From Candidatus Doudnabacteria bacterium (lineage in GTDB: Bacteria; Patescibacteriota; Doudnabacteria; UBA920), in NCBI GenBank assembly GCA_023245895.1, contig JAHFJJ010000004.1:26714-66477 (forward strand): a stretch of DNA of 39,764 nt. Direction: 5' to 3'. Numbering within the stretch: position 1 is the first letter of the stretch; each line of letters starts with the position of its first letter. This document shows positions 35,646-39,764 of the stretch, piece after piece. A program made the translations under genes and the position numbers. The notes beneath the pieces are model-generated. The model was not told where the DNA came from. It was given only the letters and a program-made list of their open reading frames with translations, and did no database searches.

Positions 35646-36881
35646 ATGAGAATAGCTATCGCTCACGACTCCTTTACCCAAATGGGAGGCGCGGAAAGGG
35701 TTGTGGACGCACTGCACGAACTTTTTCCCGAGGCTCCTGTTTTTACTTTAGTCTTTGACCCGAAATTTAAGGAAAAATATAAAGGCTGGGACATCCGCAC
35801 TTCCGCGCTCCAAAGCCTTTATCTGGCTTTAGGTAAACTGCAATATCTTTTGCCGTTAATCCCCTGGGGCGTGGATAATTTAAATTTTGAGGGCTTTGAT
35901 GTTGTGCTATCTTCATCTTCGGGTTTTATAAAAAACATCCGCGTCCCTAAAAATTGCGTACATATAAATTATTGCCATACGCCCACCAGGTTTTTGTGGC
36001 AGGACGAAGGCTACTTACGGCAGGAAGTCCCAAAATATCTTTTACCGCTTGCAAGGATAATCCTCGCCCGTATGAAAAAATGGGATTATAAAAGCGCCCA
36101 AAGGGTTGCATATTTTATTGCAAATTCCCAGGAAGTCCAAAAGCGCATAAAAGATTATTATAAGCGTGATAGCCAGGTAATTTATCCTTTTGTGGATATT
36201 GAATTCTGGAAATCTAGTTTGGGTGTCATCCCGGAAGACTTGAGTGCATCCGAAAGGCTGTCTGGGATCCAGCCCTCGGATTCTGGATCCCAGAGCTCTG
36301 CCGATGCATTCGGCCGGGACGACACACATAAGTATTTCCTTTTAGCGGGCAGGCTCCAGGCGCATAAAAAAAACGATTTAATTATTAAAATATTTAACGA
36401 CTTAAATATTCCTTTGTATGTAGTAGGAACGGGTAGGCAGGAAAATTACCTTAAATCAATTGCTAAGCCCAACATAAAGTTCCTGGGCAGGGTTTCCGAT
36501 GAGCGCCTTCGTAATGAATATAGCGGCGCTAGGGCGCTTTTATTCCCGCAGGTTGAGGACTTTGGCCTTATGCCCCTGGAAGCCGCGGCTTGCGGCACGC
36601 CAACTCTGGCGTACGCGAAAGGCGGGGCTTTAGAAACCGTGGTTTCGGGGATAACAGGAGAATTTTTTGGTCCAAGCGTAGTTGCTCCATTTATGGAGCC
36701 CCATGAGCCTGGTGAATCAGGCAACTACACTTTGAAAGAAGAAATTAAAAAAATAATTTTAAATTGGGACGCAAAAAAATACCAGCCGGAGGACTTGCGT
36801 AGGCAGGCGGAAAAGTTCAGTAAAGAAAAATTTAAGACGGAAATTTTAAATTTTATCAAACAGCATGCAAGACCCTTATAA
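35646..36881 (+). CDS. GT4 family glycosyltransferase carrying two in-frame palindromic-element insertions
   Basis: 411 aa. GT4 features: MRIAIAHDSFTQMGGAERVV at the start, CHTPTRFLWQ, FIANSQEVQKRIKDYY, FLLAGRLQAHKKNDLIIKIF and the donor-site VEDFGLMPLEAAACGTP. Between the two GT-B domains, residues about 193-227 are encoded by a GTGTCAT...GACAC palindromic element (36223-36325), just where homologues go directly from the strand to the AGRL motif. Near the C-terminus a 51-bp REP-like element (36678-36728, exactly 17 codons) encodes VVAPFMEPHEPGESGNY. Both keep the frame open. The catalytic motifs are intact, so the enzyme is probably functional. The last 17 nt overlap the next gene. Confidence 0.88.
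   Translation: MRIAIAHDSFTQMGGAERVVDALHELFPEAPVFTLVFDPKFKEKYKGWDIRTSALQSLYLALGKLQYLLPLIPWGVDNLNFEGFDVVLSSSSGFIKNIRVPKNCVHINYCHTPTRFLWQDEGYLRQEVPKYLLPLARIILARMKKWDYKSAQRVAYFIANSQEVQKRIKDYYKRDSQVIYPFVDIEFWKSSLGVIPEDLSASERLSGIQPSDSGSQSSADAFGRDDTHKYFLLAGRLQAHKKNDLIIKIFNDLNIPLYVVGTGRQENYLKSIAKPNIKFLGRVSDERLRNEYSGARALLFPQVEDFGLMPLEAAACGTPTLAYAKGGALETVVSGITGEFFGPSVVAPFMEPHEPGESGNYTLKEEIKKIILNWDAKKYQPEDLRRQAEKFSKEKFKTEILNFIKQHARPL
36223..36325. repeat. GTGTCATCCC...GGGACGACAC palindromic element inside the GT4 gene
   Basis: Outer arms GTGTCATCCC (36223-36232) and GGGACGACAC (36316-36325) are inverse with one mismatch; inner arms CTGGGATCCAG (36262-36272) and CTGGATCCCAG (36283-36293) are exact. GATGCATTCGG is shared with the spacer element at 16164-16322. 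Confidence 0.85.
36678..36728. repeat. REP-like GTAGTTGC element inside the GT4 gene
   Basis: GTAGTTGC (36678-36685) and GCAACTAC (36721-36728) are exact inverses and match the ends of the intergenic element at 1760-1811. The inner hairpins CTCCATTTATGGAG and CCTGGTGAATCAGG keep the shape but changed bases in pairs. Length 51 bp, a multiple of three. Confidence 0.9.
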
Positions 36882-37482
36882 AACTACAATCGAAGTATAT
36901 AACCGGTTAGGCAAAAACTATTTGAAGGGCATTAGTAAAGCCTTTCCCAAAGAGCGGACTGCTTTTATTAAGCTGTTTCCCAAAAATGCCCGAATTCTGG
37001 ATGTTGGCTGTGCCGGAGGCAGGGACAGCAGGGCTTTTTTAAAAAGCGGTTTTCGGCTAACGGGCATAGATCTGTCCAGGGTCTTCATCAATGCAGCAAA
37101 AAAGTATGCCCCCGAAGGAAAGTTTTTATTAATGGACGCGCGTAAGTTGAAATTTCCACGCAACTCTTTTGACGGCATTTGGGCTAACGCGGTTTTGCTA
37201 CATATAAAAAAAGAAGATATCCTAAAAGTTCTCCGCGGGCTTCATAAAATTTTAAAACCCGGCGGTATTTTGCATGTAAGTGTTAAGCAAGGAAAAGGCG
37301 TTAAGGCTGTTGCCGAAAACATTTCACAAAATAATGAAAGGTTGTTTACATTTTTCCGGAAAAAAGAAATGGAAAAATTGCTAAAAAAAGCCGGATTTAA
37401 AATTATTTTCTCCAAGGTTGTGTCCGACACTCTGAAAAGAAAAAAAATCAAATGGGTCACAACCTGGGGCAAGAGAGCCTAA
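36865..37482 (+). CDS. Class I SAM-dependent methyltransferase
   Basis: 205 aa. Motif I is ILDVGCAGGRDSRAF, the acidic end of strand 2 is GIDLSRVFINAAKK, motif II is FLLMDARKLKFPRNSFDGIWANAVLLHI, and KILKPGGILHVSVK is the usual post-motif. This is the Methyltransf_11/25 group; the substrate cannot be read. Its ATG lies 17 nt before the end of the GT4 gene, so translation is probably coupled. In this cluster a role in methylating a glycan (which can stop chain growth) is plausible but inferred. Confidence 0.88.
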   Translation: MQDPYKTTIEVYNRLGKNYLKGISKAFPKERTAFIKLFPKNARILDVGCAGGRDSRAFLKSGFRLTGIDLSRVFINAAKKYAPEGKFLLMDARKLKFPRNSFDGIWANAVLLHIKKEDILKVLRGLHKILKPGGILHVSVKQGKGVKAVAENISQNNERLFTFFRKKEMEKLLKKAGFKIIFSKVVSDTLKRKKIKWVTTWGKRA

Positions 37483-37486
37483 TAAT

Positions 37487-38263
37487 ATGGAAACGCAAAT
37501 TGATTTAAAATACGAAAAAATTTTGGACTTTATGGTAGCTGCCGGAAAGAGGCTGCTTTTTAAGGCCGGGAACATTCAGGATATTGGGGTTACTAAAATA
37601 AACCTGACTGAAGAAGATTTGGCTATTGAAAGGGGCTTGAAAGACGTAATAAAAAGTTCCTCCAAAGACGCGGAGGTTTTTGCGGAAGAAGAAAATGGTA
37701 TTTTTAAAGATTCAAAAAATTTGTGGGTAATTGACCCTATTAGCGGCACCCACCAGTTTATAAGAGGGTTGCCGCATTATTCCATTGTTGTTACTCATCT
37801 GCTCAACCACCAACCCCAGTTTGCGGCAGTTTATGACCCAAGTGCTGACGAGTTATTTACCGCCTACTCGGGCAAAGGCTCCTTTTTAAACCAAAAGCCT
37901 ATCCGAATCAGTAAAGGCACAGCTAATATAATTATTAGGACATCCTCCGCCTGGTCAGACCCGGCCGCGGTGGACAGCGTAAAAAATTTTGTTGCGGGAA
38001 AAAATATAGAAAACAACACTTACTCTATGGCTGTTAATTATTGTTCAGTCGCGCGGGGAAAAGCGGACGGTATAATTAGTTTTTCAAAAGACGCTTTCCC
38101 TGAGTTTGCCGGACAGTTAATAATAAAGGAAGCAGGGGGAGTTTTTACTAATGTCGACGAATCAGAGCATATTCAGCCTGGCGACAGGATTTTTATTGGT
38201 GGAAACAAAAGTGTTTACGCGGAACTGCTTTCCTTAATAAGGCAATCCTTGGTTAAAATATGA
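37487..38263 (+). CDS. Inositol monophosphatase-family protein with altered metal-binding motifs
   Basis: 258 aa with the overall IMPase/CysQ/FBPase layout: VAAGKRLLFKAG helix, the FAEEENG segment holding the first metal-ligand Glu, then WVIDPISGTHQFIRGLP and a C-terminal IIKEAGGVFTN. The canonical motif is DPIDGT; here Asp83 is kept but the second Asp is Ser86 (DPISGT). The usual WDxAAG motif reads FPEFAG, so its Asp is also replaced. With two metal ligands changed, the normal two- or three-metal phosphatase mechanism may be lost or rearranged. It starts 4 nt after the methyltransferase and overlaps the next gene by 4 nt (ATGA), so it belongs to the glycan operon. Confidence 0.82.
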   Translation: METQIDLKYEKILDFMVAAGKRLLFKAGNIQDIGVTKINLTEEDLAIERGLKDVIKSSSKDAEVFAEEENGIFKDSKNLWVIDPISGTHQFIRGLPHYSIVVTHLLNHQPQFAAVYDPSADELFTAYSGKGSFLNQKPIRISKGTANIIIRTSSAWSDPAAVDSVKNFVAGKNIENNTYSMAVNYCSVARGKADGIISFSKDAFPEFAGQLIIKEAGGVFTNVDESEHIQPGDRIFIGGNKSVYAELLSLIRQSLVKI

Positions 38264-39375
38264 AAATCGCGATTGATTTAAGAAGTTTGTCCAGCGGAAG
38301 GGTATCGGGAGTTGAAAACTACTGCCTCAACTTGCTGGAAAATTTGCCTTTGCTGGACCAAAAAAACCGGTACGCCTTTTTTTATAATGCGCTACGAAGG
38401 AGGAAGCTCCCTGACTTCCACTATATCAACTCTGAAATAAAGCAAAAGAAAATTCCGAGCAAATTTTTAAATTTAGGCCTAAAATTCAACTTGGTTAAGC
38501 TGGAAAGCCTAACCGGCCCGGTGGACTGGATTTTTATGCCAAACTTAAACCAATTTTCCATCAATCCCCAAACAAAGCTGGCAATAACCGTACACGACCT
38601 TTCCCCCGTGGTTACGCCGGAGTTTTACGATGCCAAAAGGAGGCTTTGGCATAAGTTTCTTAATTATAAAAAAGCTTTCAGTAGGGCAAATACTTTATTT
38701 GCTGTCTCCGAATACACAAAAAATGACCTTATTAAAATTTTTAAAGTCCCGTCTGAAAAAGTAAAGGTAATCTATCCCGGCATTGACCATAAAATTTTCC
38801 ATCCAAATATACCGCCTGAAGAACTTAGGCAGGTCCGTAACATTTACGGCCTACCGGGCAAATTTATTTTGTTTTTAAATACGATAGAACCCAGAAAAAA
38901 TTTGGCGGCTCTTATTAAGGCTTTTGAGAAAACGGAAGGGGACGCCTGGCTGGTAATTGCCGGGCGCTTAGGCTGGAAGTACAGACCCGATTTTGAGCTT
39001 ATTAAAAACAGCAAGAAATCTGCTAAAATTAAGTACATAGGATATGTAGAAGAAAAATACAAACCGGCTCTGGTCAAGCTGGCAGCAGCGCTGGCTTACC
39101 CAAGTTTCTATGAAGGTTTTGGTTTCCAGCCGTTGGAAGCAATGGCGGTTGGCACGCCGGTTATTGCCGGCCAACTTGCGTCTTTGCCTGAAGTAGTGGG
39201 GGACGCGGGGCTATTAGTTGACCCTTATAATGAAAATAGTTTGGCTAGAGGATTAAATGAAATTTTGGGCAATAATATTTTACGTCAGCAGTTAATAAAA
39301 AAAGGCTTGGCTAGGGCGCAAAAATTTACTTGGCAAAATACTGCGGAGAAGATTTTAAGCAATTTTAGAAATTGA
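38260..39375 (+). CDS. GT4 family glycosyltransferase
   Basis: 371 aa. [20 protein letters not shown] start, [10 protein letters not shown] (as [11 protein letters not shown]), [42 protein letters not shown] and [20 protein letters not shown] with the donor-site Glu pair: the mannosyltransferase-like GT4 pattern. It is similar in plan to the gene at 15074. ATGA overlap with the upstream IMPase-like gene indicates coupled translation. Followed by a REP-like element. Confidence 0.92.
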   Translation: MKIAIDLRSLSSGRVSGVENYCLNLLENLPLLDQKNRYAFFYNALRRRKLPDFHYINSEIKQKKIPSKFLNLGLKFNLVKLESLTGPVDWIFMPNLNQFSINPQTKLAITVHDLSPVVTPEFYDAKRRLWHKFLNYKKAFSRANTLFAVSEYTKNDLIKIFKVPSEKVKVIYPGIDHKIFHPNIPPEELRQVRNIYGLPGKFILFLNTIEPRKNLAALIKAFEKTEGDAWLVIAGRLGWKYRPDFELIKNSKKSAKIKYIGYVEEKYKPALVKLAAALAYPSFYEGFGFQPLEAMAVGTPVIAGQLASLPEVVGDAGLLVDPYNENSLARGLNEILGNNILRQQLIKKGLARAQKFTWQNTAEKILSNFRN

Positions 39376-39379
39376 TTCT

Positions 39380-39432
39380 GTAGCGTGCCCATTTATGGGC
39401 GTTGCTGTATCGCCGATAAATCGGCACGCTAT
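39380..39432. repeat. REP-like element with GTAGCGTGCC ends
   Basis: TAGCGTGCC (39381-39389) and GGCACGCTA (39423-39431) are exact inverses. Inside are GCCCATTTATGGGC and GCCGATAAATCGGC, with the same TTTAT and ATAAA loops as the element at 1759-1812. Its right end overlaps a TATACT box (39430-39435) that ends 8 nt before the next gene. Confidence 0.85.
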
Positions 39433-39443
39433 ACTTTTACCAA

Positions 39444-39764
39444 ATGAAAAAAATAGGTTTAGACTTAAGGCTATTTGGCACTCAACACGGCGGCATTGGC
39501 AGGTACTGCCAGGAGCTTTTTCCGCGGGTTTTGGAATTGGATAAAGAAAATGAGTACTTTATTTTTGTAAATAAAAAAACTGTTTTGCCGGCAAAAATGG
39601 GCAGCGCAAAAATTGTGGAGGCCAACGCGCGGCATTATTCTTTGGGTGAGCAGTTTGGTTTTTTAAGGCTCTTGAATAAATACAACCTTGACCTTGTCCA
39701 TTTCCCTAATTTTAACACGCCGGTTTTTTATAAAAAACCTTTCGTGGTAACCATCCATGATATG
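39444..39764 (+). CDS. GT4 family glycosyltransferase (3' partial)
   Basis: The frame starts at ATG 39444 and is open to the right edge (107 codons seen). MKKIGLDLRLFGTQHGGIGR (the glycine-rich N-terminal loop), ARHYSLGEQFGFLRLL, VHFPNFNTPVF and VTIHDM match the N-terminal GT-B domain of GT4 mannosyltransferase-like proteins, as in the preceding gene. The -10 (TATACT, 39430-39435) lies partly within a REP-like element and only 8 nt upstream, so the transcript would be nearly leaderless. Confidence 0.85.
   Translation, partial: MKKIGLDLRLFGTQHGGIGRYCQELFPRVLELDKENEYFIFVNKKTVLPAKMGSAKIVEANARHYSLGEQFGFLRLLNKYNLDLVHFPNFNTPVFYKKPFVVTIHDM

Noticed and set aside
1-39764. Recoded UGA (as in Gracilibacteria/SR1)
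   Set aside because: Genes are full length without reading through TGA, and TGA ends several genes.
1-39764. tRNA or rRNA genes
   Set aside because: I scanned the gaps for tRNA-like cloverleaf ends and TTCGANNC arms and for rRNA motifs and found none; rnpB is the only recognised RNA gene.

Overview
This 39.8 kb window looks like a chromosome segment of a Patescibacteria/CPR bacterium, most likely a Parcubacteria-type lineage. The grounds are a compact gene layout; a short alanyl-tRNA synthetase without its C-terminal domain; DUF11-type surface proteins; many starts without a Shine-Dalgarno sequence, several directly behind a -10 box; and an infA-rpmJ-rpsM-rpsK-rpsD-rpoA-rplQ-rplM-rpsI operon. 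TGA is used as a stop (for example at 18978-18980 and 38261-38263), so the genetic code is standard. The exact lineage cannot be fixed from the sequence alone.

Layout. 1-2200: the 3' end of a large wall-anchored surface protein (PKD-like repeats, Asn-rich stretch, DUF11 domain, PKTG sorting signal), then a tiny membrane-protein gene. 2300-8240: a GalE-type epimerase with an antitoxin-like N-terminus, a GT2 glycosyltransferase, an exported subtilase and an exported lysozyme-like protein; the last two share a C-terminal repeat. 8290-12630: a Bro-N protein, a class III aminotransferase and three reverse-strand genes (M23 peptidase, EamA half-transporter, lytic transglycosylase). 12730-20300: a polysaccharide cluster (Wzx-like flippase, nucleotidyltransferase, GT4, Wzy/ligase-like protein, two GT2). 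20460-26780: S41 protease, alaS, pgi and a single-pass membrane protein. 26990-31820: the ribosomal/RNA polymerase alpha operon. 31950-34050: an AT-rich two-gene islet, a SIMPL-domain protein and rnpB. 34100-39764: a second polysaccharide cluster starting with a polyprenyl-phosphate sugar transferase and running off the end inside a GT4 gene.

The unusual content is mostly between and inside the genes. (1) Fourteen intergenic spacers are built from iterated short words (about 7-11 nt) arranged as inverted repeats that stop just before the next start codon; five of these separate consecutive genes in the ribosomal operon, and single-orientation tracts of the same words occur inside three coding regions. 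(2) Several palindromic element families sit in spacers, inside open reading frames as in-frame peptide insertions, and inside the RNase P RNA. They include GTAG-ended REP-like elements, a GTGTCAT...ATGACAC family, and a 30-nt TCCGCC palindrome that encodes SAxGGSAxGG in either orientation. (3) Two unrelated exported-protein genes share a leader: a tiny ORF starting MDP(V/I)RS whose ACCCC(G/A)TTAGA segment is complementary to a TCTAACGGGG segment in the first codons of the main gene. (4) The RNase P RNA appears to lack the P15-P17 module and carries a two-hairpin insertion between the 3' strands of P2 and P4.

Functionally the window combines envelope building (sugar epimerase, polyprenyl-linked initiation, glycosyltransferases, flippase, polymerase/ligase), envelope remodelling (M23, transglycosylase, lysozyme-like, S8 and S41 peptidases) and core translation/transcription.
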